Assembly (NCBI RefSeq): GCF_019297835.1 | Contig: NZ_CP079203.1 | Coordinates: 407,001 to 471,000 of the forward strand | Direction of reading: 5' to 3' | Length of the DNA stretch: 64,000 nucleotides | Source: Sphingomonas sanguinis | GTDB lineage: Bacteria > Pseudomonadota > Alphaproteobacteria > Sphingomonadales > Sphingomonadaceae | Shown here: one piece after another, positions 1 to 7,640 of the stretch | How positions within the stretch are numbered: position 1 is the first letter of the stretch | How the letters are laid out: the number at the start of each line of letters is the position of its first letter | Notes under the pieces: model-generated | Told to the model about the DNA's origin: nothing | Seen by the model: only the letters and a program-made list of their open reading frames with translations | The model's database searches: none | Made by a program: the position numbers and the translations under genes

Positions 1-162
1 CGCCAGCCGGGCTAGCGCCTCACGCACGATCGTCCGCGACATGCCGAACGTCTCGGCCAGCCTCGCCTCGGAGGGCAGGCGGTCGCCGATGGCCAGTCCC
101 TCGTCATTGATAATGCGGACGATCGCCGTATAGGCCCGGTCCGCCAGCCGCCCTTCGTTCAT
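1..162 (-). CDS. GntR-family transcriptional regulator, N-terminal part (cut by window edge)
   Basis: The 54 visible residues form the winged-helix DNA-binding domain of a GntR-family regulator: an N-terminal helix (DRAYTAIVRII), the GDRLPSEARLAETFGMSR segment and the recognition-helix motif SRTIVREALARLA. The effector-binding domain lies outside the window, so the subfamily is uncertain; the SRTIVREAL pattern suits the FadR/FCD or GntR-gluconate type. The ATG at 162 lies 13 bp after the stop of the permease gene on the same strand, so the two are probably co-transcribed. Likely role, inferred from context: sugar-acid-responsive repressor of the adjoining permease. Confidence 0.85.
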   Translation of the reverse strand, partial: MNEGRLADRAYTAIVRIINDEGLAIGDRLPSEARLAETFGMSRTIVREALARLA

Positions 163-175
163 CGTCGCCCCCACT

Positions 176-1522
176 TCAGACGATATGGCTCAAGACCATC
201 ACCAGCGCGAGGCCGACGACCGAGATGACCGTCTCCAGCATCGACCAGGTCCTGAACGTGTCGGCGGTGCTGGTGCCGACATAGCTTTTGACCAGCCAGA
301 AACCCGGATCGTTGACATGGCTGAAGAACACCGAGCCCGCGCCGATGGCCAGCACCACGAGTTCGGGCGACACCCCCGACCCGGCCACCACCCCCGGCAT
401 GATGCCGACCGCCGTGATGGTTGCGACCGTCGCCGACCCCGCCGCCAGCCGGATACCGACCGCGACGAGCCAGCCGAGCAGCAACGGCGAGATGGCGTAC
501 ATGGTGACCAGCCGGGCCAGCAGGTCCGACAGGCCTGCGCTGACCAGCACCTGCTTCAGCGCGCCACCCGCGCCGATCGCCAGCAGGATCGCGCCCGCCG
601 CGCCCATCGTCTCATGCCACACCGCGTCTTGGATCGTCGCCTCGCGCAGCCGCCGCCCGAACAACAGGGGCAGGGCGAGCAGGTTGGTGACGAGCAGCGC
701 GATCACCGGATTGCTCGCCGCGACCAGCCAGGCGGCGCCCTTCAAGCCTGTGGCAAGCTGTCCCAACTCGCCCGTCGCGATCAGCAGCACGGGCAGCAGC
801 ACGATGAACAATGCGGCCCCGCGCCCCGGCACCGCGATGTCGAGCTGGTGGTCGCCCAAGACGGGCGGCGCCAGGCGGACACCCGGCGTGACGATCCGCG
901 CCAGCACCGGCCCCGCGAGGATCGCCGTCGGTATGGCGATCAGGATGCCGTAGAGCATCGTCCGGCCCAGATTGGCCCCCAGCGCCTCGACCGCCAGCAG
1001 CGGGCCGGGATGCGGGGGCACCAGCGCATGGACGACGCCCAGTCCGGCGAGCGCGGGCATGATGAGGCGCAGCTTGGCGGCATCGCGCGCCTCGCCATCG
1101 GGCGTGTTCATCGCCTCCGCCGCCGCCACGACGATCGGGAGCAGCAGGACAAGGCCCGTCTCGAAGAACAGTGGCAGGCCGATCAGGATCGCAATGCCCA
1201 AGGTAGCCCAGGGGGCCGCCCGCGCGCCGGTCAGCCGCAATGCGCTCTGCGCCAGCGCCGCCGCCGCGCCCGACAGGTGCAGCATCGCCCCCAGCGACAG
1301 GCCAAGCGCGACGACCAGGCCGGTGCCGCCGACGATGTCGCCCACGCCCTTTTGCACCGCCTTGGCGATATCGGCGAGCGGGAGCCCGGCGAGCAGCCCG
1401 ACCGTGAACGCGCCGCACAGCAGGCCGATAAAGGGATGCAGCCGCCCCTTCACGATCATCAGGACGGCGAGCAGGATGCCCGCCAGCGCGGACGCGATCA
1501 GGCGGATATCCTCGCCGGTCAC
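176..1522 (-). CDS. gntP: GntP-family gluconate:H+ symporter
   Basis: This is a hydrophobic protein of about 448 residues with a dozen or so membrane segments, near the usual length of the Gnt permease family (about 440). Family-like stretches include PPHPGPL in the middle and FSHVNDPGFWLVKSY near the C-terminus. It should import gluconate or a related aldonate across the inner membrane with protons. I chose GTG 1522 because CGGAG lies 7 nt upstream and the codon overlaps the TGA of a small upstream ORF; GTG 1537 is in frame but has no visible ribosome site. The gene precedes a GntR regulator. Exact substrate (gluconate, idonate or another sugar acid) cannot be read from sequence. Confidence 0.9.
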   Translation of the reverse strand: MTGEDIRLIASALAGILLAVLMIVKGRLHPFIGLLCGAFTVGLLAGLPLADIAKAVQKGVGDIVGGTGLVVALGLSLGAMLHLSGAAAALAQSALRLTGARAAPWATLGIAILIGLPLFFETGLVLLLPIVVAAAEAMNTPDGEARDAAKLRLIMPALAGLGVVHALVPPHPGPLLAVEALGANLGRTMLYGILIAIPTAILAGPVLARIVTPGVRLAPPVLGDHQLDIAVPGRGAALFIVLLPVLLIATGELGQLATGLKGAAWLVAASNPVIALLVTNLLALPLLFGRRLREATIQDAVWHETMGAAGAILLAIGAGGALKQVLVSAGLSDLLARLVTMYAISPLLLGWLVAVGIRLAAGSATVATITAVGIMPGVVAGSGVSPELVVLAIGAGSVFFSHVNDPGFWLVKSYVGTSTADTFRTWSMLETVISVVGLALVMVLSHIV

Positions 1523-1587
1523 GGGCGGGCTCCGCACGTCATCTGGTTCCAGCGCGTGATGTGGTTCAAGCTCTGCGGATTGCGCAT
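1519..1587 (-). CDS. Possible 22-residue leader peptide upstream of gntP
   Basis: A 22-codon ORF starts at ATG 1587 behind a very strong ribosome site (GGAGGGG, 5-nt spacer) and ends at TGA 1521-1519, which overlaps the GTG proposed as the gntP start (GTGA). The peptide begins MRNPQSLNH and ends TCGARP. It resembles no family I know. The arrangement fits translational coupling of permease synthesis to the small ORF. It may equally be a chance ORF, with the strong ribosome site serving an unrecognised longer reading frame. Confidence 0.35.
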   Translation of the reverse strand: MRNPQSLNHITRWNQMTCGARP

Positions 1588-1647
1588 CGACACCCCTCCA
1601 TGGTCCATGGCGGCGTTTTCACCTGCCGGACTTCTCCCGTATCTGTA

Positions 1648-1724
1648 GGACAGGTTTTTGGGTCTCAGCAATAGAAAAGGGCTTGATCCGGGGCAATTGG
1701 CGGGCGCATGATGAAAACCTGTCC
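1648..1724 (-). promoter_or_regulatory. Candidate gntP promoter flanked by an 11-bp inverted repeat
   Basis: GGACAGGTTTT (1648-1658) and its exact complement AAAACCTGTCC (1714-1724) form an inverted pair 55 bp apart. Between them, on the minus strand, lie a weak -35 (TTGCCC, complement of 1691-1696) and -10 (TATTGC, complement of 1668-1673) with 17-bp spacing. Two operator arms bracketing a promoter upstream of a GntR-regulated permease is a plausible arrangement. The repeat is seen directly; its function is inferred. Confidence 0.35.
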
Positions 1725-1825
1725 AACCGAATCCACATAGATTGGGTCGCAACGGACGCGGGATCATGTTGGCGCGCACGACCGACAGCCTTTGGCCCAG
1801 CCGGGCCGCATAGTGGAGGATGACG

Positions 1826-2083
1826 ATGGAAGGGACACGTCCGACGGCCTGCCAACCCCTGAGCGCGCGCGCCGAAGCGCCCTCGCTCGCACGGCTGACC
1901 CCGACCCAGATGAAGGTGCTGCGCGGCGTCCATTCGGGGATGCTCAACAAGCAGATCGCGTTCGACCTGGGTATCGCCGAGGCGACGGTGAAGGCGCACA
2001 TGACCGCGCTGATGCGCAAGCTGAACGTGCGCAACCGGACGCAGGTGGCGATCGCGGCGCAGGCGCTCAGCCTCCACGCCTGA
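1826..2083 (+). CDS. Stand-alone LuxR-type HTH protein (receiver domain absent)
   Basis: About 85 residues, almost all of which is a LuxR/GerE helix-turn-helix: LTPTQMKVL, NKQIAFDLGIAEATVKAHM and LMRKLNVRNRTQ. That is the DNA-binding half of a NarL-type response regulator. No receiver domain can be read upstream in any frame. ATG 1826 has GGAGG 6 nt upstream; ATG 1820 is an alternative two codons earlier. It may be an orphan GerE-type regulator or a decayed response regulator that kept a translatable C-terminus. It points toward the secreted beta-helix protein and could regulate it. Confidence 0.65.
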   Translation: MEGTRPTACQPLSARAEAPSLARLTPTQMKVLRGVHSGMLNKQIAFDLGIAEATVKAHMTALMRKLNVRNRTQVAIAAQALSLHA

Positions 2084-2147
2084 TCCAGGTTGGCGACGCC
2101 GGTCGCCGTGCCGTTACGCTAAGGCCCACCGATACAAGGAGAGGGCA

Positions 2148-5100
2148 ATGAAGACGAACTGGCTGCTGAGCGCGGCGGTGCTGATGGCCGCTGCACCCCT
2201 GATGGCGGCCCCCGCTGCCGCCCGGTCCTCGACCTCCATCTATCGCACCGCCCCCGCCGATCCGCGCGCGATCACCATCCGGGGCGTGGGCGACGGGCGC
2301 GCCGATGACAGCGCCGCGATCCAGCAGGGCATCGACGAAGCGGCCAAGGGCGGCCATGGCGGCATCGTCTTCCTGCCCTCGGGTCGCTATCGGATCAGCC
2401 GCACGATCGTCGTGCGCTCGGGCGTTCGCCTGTTCGGGGTCGGTCCGACCCGGCCCGAGATCCTGTTGGCCGATGCGACGCCGGGCTTCGGCTCGGGCAT
2501 CGCGGCGATGATGACCTTTGCAGGCGACGACCAGTATCGATCGGGCAAGCCGCCGGTGCCGGTGCCGACAACGGTGCCGTTCGACCCGACGTTGTATGAC
2601 GCCACCTCCTCGACCTTCTATTCCGCGCTCGCCAATGTCGATTTCCGGATCGGCGAGGACAATGCGGGGGCGGTCGGGGTACGGTTCCGCGTCGCCCAGC
2701 ATGGCTATATCCGCCATGTCGATTTTCATATCGGATCGGGCTTTGCCGGTATCTATCAGGCAGGCAATGCCGCACAGAATCTGCGCTTTTTCGGCGGCCG
2801 ATATGGTATCGTTACCGAGAAGACCTCGCCTGCCTGGCAATTCACGCTGATCGACAGCGACTTCACCGGCCAGCGCGAGGCGGCGATCCGGGAGCATGAG
2901 GTCGACCTGACCCTGGTCAACGTCGCCATCCGCGACACACCGGTGGGGATCGAGATCGACCGGGGCTATTCGGACTCGCTTTGGGGCAAGCAGGTGCGGT
3001 TCGAGAATGTCCGCGATGCGGGCGTGGTCATCTCCTCGGAAAAGAGCGTCTTTACCCAGATCGGCTTCGACGACACGATCGGCATCGCCACGCCCGTCTT
3101 TGCCAAATTCCGCGACAGCGGGCGGGTGGTGGCGGGCGCGGGGCCGCGCTACCGCGTCGCCGATTTCGGCTATGGGCTCAAAGTGCCCGAGCTGGGGCAG
3201 ATGGGCGACTTCGCGACCGATGTGAAGATCAGCCCGCTGGGTCGGACGCCTGCAAGAGCCAAACCCGCCATCCCCGCGCTGCCGCCGGTCGCGGCCTGGG
3301 CGAATGTCCGCGATCTGGGGGTAAAGGGAGACGACACCACCGACGACACCGCTGCCCTGCAACGCGCAATCGACACCCACCGCGTCCTCTATCTGCCGAT
3401 GGGCCGTTACCGGGTCAGCGACACGCTGCGGCTGCGCCCCGACACGGTGCTTATCGCGCTGCACCCCAGCCTGACCCATATCTATCTGGCGGACGATGCC
3501 CCCGGCTATCGCGGGGTCGGATCGGCCAAGGCACTGATCGAAAGTGCGAAGGGCGGGGCGGGGATCGTCTCGGGCATGGGGCTGTGGACCGGCGGGGTCA
3601 ATCCGCGCGCCACGGCCCTGTTGTGGAAGGCGGGCGAGGCGTCGCTGGTTGATGACGTGAAAATCCAGGGCGGCGGCGGCACGGTGCTGACGCCGGGCAG
3701 CCCGATCGGTTTCGGCGACCAACGCGCACGCTTTGACGGGCAGCATGCCAGCATCTGGGTGACGGACGGCGGCGGCGGCACGTTCAACGCGCTCTGGTCG
3801 CCGAATACGCTAGCCTCGGCCGGTTTCTACGTTTCGAACACGACGACGCCGGGGCATGTCTATCAACTGTCGGCCGAGCATCATTACCGGGCCGAGATCG
3901 TGCTCGATCATGTCGCCAATTGGGAATTCCTCGCCCCGCAGACCGAGCAGGAGGTGCGAGACGGCGTCAACGCCGTGTCGACCGAATTCCGCCACAGCCG
4001 CAACATCCTGTTCGCCAACTATCACGGCTACCGCGTCACCCGCACTGCTAAGCCGATGGATGCGGCGGTGAAACTCTACGGCTCCGGCGACATCCGTTTC
4101 CGCAACGTCCATGTGAATGCCGAGAGCGGTTTTGCCAGCTGCGATGCCAAGGGCTGCGGCACCTTTGTCCGGGCGAGCAAATATCCGTTCGAGAACGCGA
4201 TCAAAGATATGACGCGCCAAACGGAGGTACGCGAGCGGGAGTTCGCCCACCTCGACGTGCCGCCAGTGCCGACCAGCGCGGCGACGGCTTCGGCGGTGCC
4301 GGTGTCACCGGACGTGCGCAAGCTGGCGGACGGCTTCTACTCGGTGGCCGGGGCTGCGGTCGATGCACAGGGCACGCTCTACTTCATCGACCGCTTCTTC
4401 CAGCGTATCCATAGCTGGTCGGAGGCCAAGGGGCTGAACATCGTCGCCGATGCGCCGCTCGATGCCGTCAATCTGGCGGTCGACCGGTCGGGGCATCTAC
4501 TGGTCCTGTCTTCGGCGGGGCGTGACGGCAGCGTCTATAGCATCGATCCCGCCGCTCCGGCGGCCGTAACGGTCATCTCGCCGACCCCGGCGCGGACGCA
4601 TCCGGGAGCGCAGACGCTTCTGCCGGTCAATGTCTGGGAGAATGGTGAATTCGCCGACCGGATCGACCCCAAAAGCTATGCCTACCCCACCATGGCCGAC
4701 ATGTTCGCGGCCAAGATGAGCAAGGCCAAGGCACAGGAATATGTCTCGCCCGACGGGTCGCTGGTGCTGCCCGCCTTTCGCGTGTGGAACCAGGGGCCGG
4801 ACGATCATCAGGGCTGGCGCTGGTCCGACACGCTGGACGCCTATGGCTTCGCGGCCGGTCAGCCGGGGGGCGAGGTGGTGATGACCAACGGGTCGGAGAA
4901 CCGGACCTATGCCGGGCGGGTCGGCGATGGCGGACGCGTCACCGATCTCCGGGTGCTGGCCGAGCGGGGCGGCGAGAGCGCCGTGCGCGATGCGGCGGGC
5001 AGGCTCTATGTCGCGAACGGGCAGGTCTTCGTCTATGGTCCGGACGGCGCGCTGCTCCGTCGGATCGACGTGCCCGAGCGCCCGCTACAACTGGTGCTCG

Positions 5101-5165
5101 GCAAGGGTGAGCCGGGGCAGCTGTTCATCCTGACCCATCATGGCTTGTATTCCGCGCCGCTTTAG
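2148..5165 (+). CDS. Secreted protein with two right-handed beta-helix (pectate-lyase/GH55-like) domains and a C-terminal beta-propeller
   Basis: The 1005-residue protein has a signal peptide (MKTNWLLSAAVLMAA...AAARS). A first pectate-lyase_3-type module starts near residue 38 (ITIRGVGDGRADDSAAIQ, GGIVFLPSGRYRIS), and a second near residue 385 (ANVRDLGVKGDDTTDDTAALQRAID, LYLPMGRYRVSD). From about residue 720 an SMP-30/NHL-like propeller follows (YSVAGAAVDAQGTLYFIDR, LAVDRSGHLLVLSS). Tandem helices of this kind occur in GH55 beta-1,3-glucanases, but assignment to GH55 is only a suggestion because catalytic residues could not be identified. A gluconolactonase-like propeller would fit sugar-acid metabolism. 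GGAGAGGG precedes the start. It is probably a periplasmic or surface polysaccharide-acting enzyme. Confidence 0.75.
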   Translation: MKTNWLLSAAVLMAAAPLMAAPAAARSSTSIYRTAPADPRAITIRGVGDGRADDSAAIQQGIDEAAKGGHGGIVFLPSGRYRISRTIVVRSGVRLFGVGPTRPEILLADATPGFGSGIAAMMTFAGDDQYRSGKPPVPVPTTVPFDPTLYDATSSTFYSALANVDFRIGEDNAGAVGVRFRVAQHGYIRHVDFHIGSGFAGIYQAGNAAQNLRFFGGRYGIVTEKTSPAWQFTLIDSDFTGQREAAIREHEVDLTLVNVAIRDTPVGIEIDRGYSDSLWGKQVRFENVRDAGVVISSEKSVFTQIGFDDTIGIATPVFAKFRDSGRVVAGAGPRYRVADFGYGLKVPELGQMGDFATDVKISPLGRTPARAKPAIPALPPVAAWANVRDLGVKGDDTTDDTAALQRAIDTHRVLYLPMGRYRVSDTLRLRPDTVLIALHPSLTHIYLADDAPGYRGVGSAKALIESAKGGAGIVSGMGLWTGGVNPRATALLWKAGEASLVDDVKIQGGGGTVLTPGSPIGFGDQRARFDGQHASIWVTDGGGGTFNALWSPNTLASAGFYVSNTTTPGHVYQLSAEHHYRAEIVLDHVANWEFLAPQTEQEVRDGVNAVSTEFRHSRNILFANYHGYRVTRTAKPMDAAVKLYGSGDIRFRNVHVNAESGFASCDAKGCGTFVRASKYPFENAIKDMTRQTEVREREFAHLDVPPVPTSAATASAVPVSPDVRKLADGFYSVAGAAVDAQGTLYFIDRFFQRIHSWSEAKGLNIVADAPLDAVNLAVDRSGHLLVLSSAGRDGSVYSIDPAAPAAVTVISPTPARTHPGAQTLLPVNVWENGEFADRIDPKSYAYPTMADMFAAKMSKAKAQEYVSPDGSLVLPAFRVWNQGPDDHQGWRWSDTLDAYGFAAGQPGGEVVMTNGSENRTYAGRVGDGGRVTDLRVLAERGGESAVRDAAGRLYVANGQVFVYGPDGALLRRIDVPERPLQLVLGKGEPGQLFILTHHGLYSAPL

Positions 5166-5236
5166 ATCCTGTGCGACGGCTCCCTTTCCAGTCGCCCGGC
5201 GTTGAGCGGTCAAGCCCCGTGACGCAGGAGTAAGTA

Positions 5237-5731
5237 ATGAAGCCCAGACCCGATCCCGTCGGCCCCGGACAGGAAAGCGTCTGGGACTATCCGCGTCCCG
5301 CCATCGCCGAGCCGAGTACGCGTCATGTCCGCATCGTGCATCACGGCATCGTGATCGCGGACAGCCGCGCGCCCGTCCGCACGCTCGAAACCAGCCATCC
5401 GCCCAGCTGGTATCTGCCGCCCGCCGATATCGCGCAGGATGTGCTGCGGCGGTCGGACCGGCGTTCCTTCTGCGAATGGAAGGGGGAGGCGATCTATTGG
5501 CATGTCGAGATTGGCGGCATGCTGCTCCGCGATGTCGCCTGGAGCTATCCTGACCCGACGCCGGGCTTTGCGATGCTGCGGGATCATCTCGCCTTCTATG
5601 CCGCGCCGTTCGACAGTTGCACCGTCGATGGCGAGAAGGTCCGGCCGCAGCCGGGCGGCTTTTATGGCGGCTGGATCGCCCCGGACCTCGCAGGCCCGTT
5701 CAAGGGTGGGCCGGGGAGTATGGGCTGGTAG
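5237..5731 (+). CDS. DUF427 family protein
   Basis: A 164-residue protein matching the DUF427 fold family: a single compact domain with VRIVHHGIVIADSRAPVRTLETSHPPSWYLP, then CEWKGEAIYWHVEIGG, AWSYPDP and LAFYAAPFDSCTVDGEKVRPQPGGFYGGW. Biochemical function is unknown for the family. No signal peptide is visible, so it is probably cytoplasmic. GCAGGAGTAAGTA precedes the ATG as a good ribosome site. It is convergent with the ATP-grasp gene, leaving 5 bp between the stops. Confidence 0.9.
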   Translation: MKPRPDPVGPGQESVWDYPRPAIAEPSTRHVRIVHHGIVIADSRAPVRTLETSHPPSWYLPPADIAQDVLRRSDRRSFCEWKGEAIYWHVEIGGMLLRDVAWSYPDPTPGFAMLRDHLAFYAAPFDSCTVDGEKVRPQPGGFYGGWIAPDLAGPFKGGPGSMGW

Positions 5732-5736
5732 GGTGT

Positions 5737-6660
5737 TCAGCCCGAAACCGGCGCGGCGAGGGCGTCCATCAGGATGCGGCTATAGATGCGATGGGTCGGG
5801 CCGACCCGGTGGACCCCCGCCGCCGATGGCGCAATGCCGAGCGAGGCGGCGGGGGTGAAGGTCAGCTCCCCGAAATACACCGCATCGCGCCCGTCATACA
5901 GGTCGACACGGACAAAGGCGAAGGGGGCGGACAGCGCCCTGGCTGCGGCGATCATCCGGTCCAGCCGGTCCCGCGCGGCCGGGGCGAACCCAGCCGGGGG
6001 CGACAGGCCATCCGCTTCGTCCATCGGCGTGAATTCGGGAACGCGGTACAGGCGGCTCCAGGCCTGACCGAACCGGCCATGGTCGATCTGACACAGCAGC
6101 GGCTCGCCATGGATGCAGTGGAATTTGTAATCGTCGGGCGGTGCGGGAACAGAGGTCGGGATCATCGCCTCGACGATGATCTTCCGCGCCAGCCCCGCAT
6201 ATTGCATCTCCCGCAACAGGCTGGCGTAATCGCGTGAAGCGAGATCGTAGAGTGCGCGCAGCTCCGATGGGTCGGTCAGATCGCGCAGGAACGTGACGGC
6301 ACCGCTGGCATGGGTCGGCTTGGCGATGACGTCGGTGCCGATAAAGGGGCGGAGCAGCTCGAACAGGTGCTCGATCGACGTCACGGCCTCGATCGGGATG
6401 ACGAGCAGGGTCTCCGGCGCGGCGAGATCGGGGCAAAGCCGTCTGGCCTCGTCCTTGGCCGTCTGCTTGTCGATGAACGCCCGGTGCAGCGGGGACCAGT
6501 CGGGGTCGATCATCCGGTCGAAGATGATGTCGTTGATGAGCGCATCGGGGGCATCCGCCGGTAGCGGCCAGCGGCCGAACCGCCGGGCGAAATGCTCGCC
6601 CGCGATCCAGTGATTGAACGCCCGCGTCATCGGCAGGTGTGGCGGCGTCCGGCTATTCAT
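5737..6660 (-). CDS. TupA-like ATP-grasp protein
   Basis: About 307 residues with the pattern of the TupA-type ATP-grasp family, named for teichuronopeptide synthesis: FIDKQTAKDEARRLCPDLAAPETLLV, a lysine in VIAKPTHASGAVTFL suited to nucleotide binding, IIVEAMIP, YKFHCIHGEPLLCQIDHGRF and FVRVDLYDGRDAVYFGELTFTPAAS, whose acidic residues fit Mg-ATP ligands. Such proteins usually modify cell-surface polysaccharides with amino acids or similar groups; the substrate here is unknown. The start at ATG 6660 overlaps the stop of the upstream oxidoreductase (ATGA), so the pair is translationally coupled. Confidence 0.8.
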   Translation of the reverse strand: MNSRTPPHLPMTRAFNHWIAGEHFARRFGRWPLPADAPDALINDIIFDRMIDPDWSPLHRAFIDKQTAKDEARRLCPDLAAPETLLVIPIEAVTSIEHLFELLRPFIGTDVIAKPTHASGAVTFLRDLTDPSELRALYDLASRDYASLLREMQYAGLARKIIVEAMIPTSVPAPPDDYKFHCIHGEPLLCQIDHGRFGQAWSRLYRVPEFTPMDEADGLSPPAGFAPAARDRLDRMIAAARALSAPFAFVRVDLYDGRDAVYFGELTFTPAASLGIAPSAAGVHRVGPTHRIYSRILMDALAAPVSG

Positions 6661-7562
6661 GAAGATGATAGGCGTTCGGCATGAACGGTGATCGCCTCGC
6701 ACAGGCGATGCGTGGCCAGAATGTCATCGGCCTGGACCGGACGGCGTTCCCGCGCGCTGGAAAGGAAATCGAGGCACATCGCCTCGAACCCGCGCTGCTT
6801 GCCGACGGTCGTCCAGTCGCCCCGGCGCTCGCGGTATTCGGCTCCGTCCATGCGGACGACCTCGGCCATGTTGCGCACCGAATGGCGAAGGCCGTTCCCG
6901 ATCACGTCCAACCGTTCCTCGTTCAGCCCGCTATTGCGGTGCATGGTGCCGATCGCGGTGAAGCCGTCACCCGCCAGCATCAGTGCGACCAAGATCAACA
7001 TTCCCTGCTCGACCCGTGTCTCTATGCTGTGGCGCAGGACAGGGCCGGGACTGAGGAACAGCAGCGTATCGACGACATGGATGAAATCGTCAAAGATCAC
7101 CCGGCGCGCCGTGTCAGGCTGTCGCTGGCGGTGCTTCTCCATGACGATCAGGTCGGCCTGCAAGTCCTTCAAGGCGACATGGCTCGGGGCGAAGCGGCGG
7201 TTGAAGCCGATGGTAAGCGGCGTGTGCTGCCGCTTCGCCAGCGCGACCAGCGCTTCGACCTCGGCCAGATGATCGGCTAGGGGCTTGTCGACAAAGGTCG
7301 CAATTCGTTCTTCGAGCAAGGTGCGGACCAGCGCGGGATGCGCATCGGTGGCGGCATGGACAAAGGCGGCGTCGAAGCTGGTCGCACTAAGGGCCTGCTC
7401 AACGCTGGCATGAAGCCCCGCGACGCGAAAGCTGCGTCCCGCCGCGGTCAGGACTTCTGCGTTTCGGGTCGCGAGGTGCAACTCGACATCGGGCATGGCC
7501 GACAGGACCGGAAGATAGGCCTTGTGCGCAATGTCTCCCAGCCCCGTGACCAATACGCGCAT
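6657..7562 (-). CDS. Gfo/Idh/MocA-family NAD(P)-dependent oxidoreductase
   Basis: A 301-residue protein opening with a Rossmann dinucleotide fold (MRVLVTGLGDIAHKAYLPVL) and carrying the family's FVDKPLADHLAEVEALVALA motif, in which the EKP-like lysine (here DKP) is catalytic, followed by the GFNRRFAP segment. The C-terminal half is the usual beta-sheet domain. It probably oxidises or reduces a sugar or inositol derivative in the cytoplasm. It overlaps the downstream ATP-grasp gene by 4 bp, suggesting that both act on one surface glycan or nucleotide-sugar precursor. Substrate not determined. Confidence 0.85.
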   Translation of the reverse strand: MRVLVTGLGDIAHKAYLPVLSAMPDVELHLATRNAEVLTAAGRSFRVAGLHASVEQALSATSFDAAFVHAATDAHPALVRTLLEERIATFVDKPLADHLAEVEALVALAKRQHTPLTIGFNRRFAPSHVALKDLQADLIVMEKHRQRQPDTARRVIFDDFIHVVDTLLFLSPGPVLRHSIETRVEQGMLILVALMLAGDGFTAIGTMHRNSGLNEERLDVIGNGLRHSVRNMAEVVRMDGAEYRERRGDWTTVGKQRGFEAMCLDFLSSARERRPVQADDILATHRLCEAITVHAERLSSS

Positions 7563-7640
7563 GACCGCCTTCGATTCCTTCCTGCCGTCGCCTTGAAAGG
7601 GGCGGCAACAGCCTTACTCCGACATTGCCGGGCAGCGAGT

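Noticed and set aside
185-1648. 487-codon plus-strand ORF opposite gntP
   Set aside because: Arg/Gln/His/Asp-rich translation typical of the shadow of a GC-rich membrane gene; the minus strand encodes a clear GntP.
2108-2125. CGTTACGCTAAGG before the beta-helix gene as a possible LacI-type operator
   Set aside because: Half-site spacing differs from the 20906 palindrome and symmetry is weak.
5737-6702. 14-residue longer start of the ATP-grasp protein
   Set aside because: ATG 6660 forms an ATGA overlap with the upstream gene; the extension lies inside that gene.
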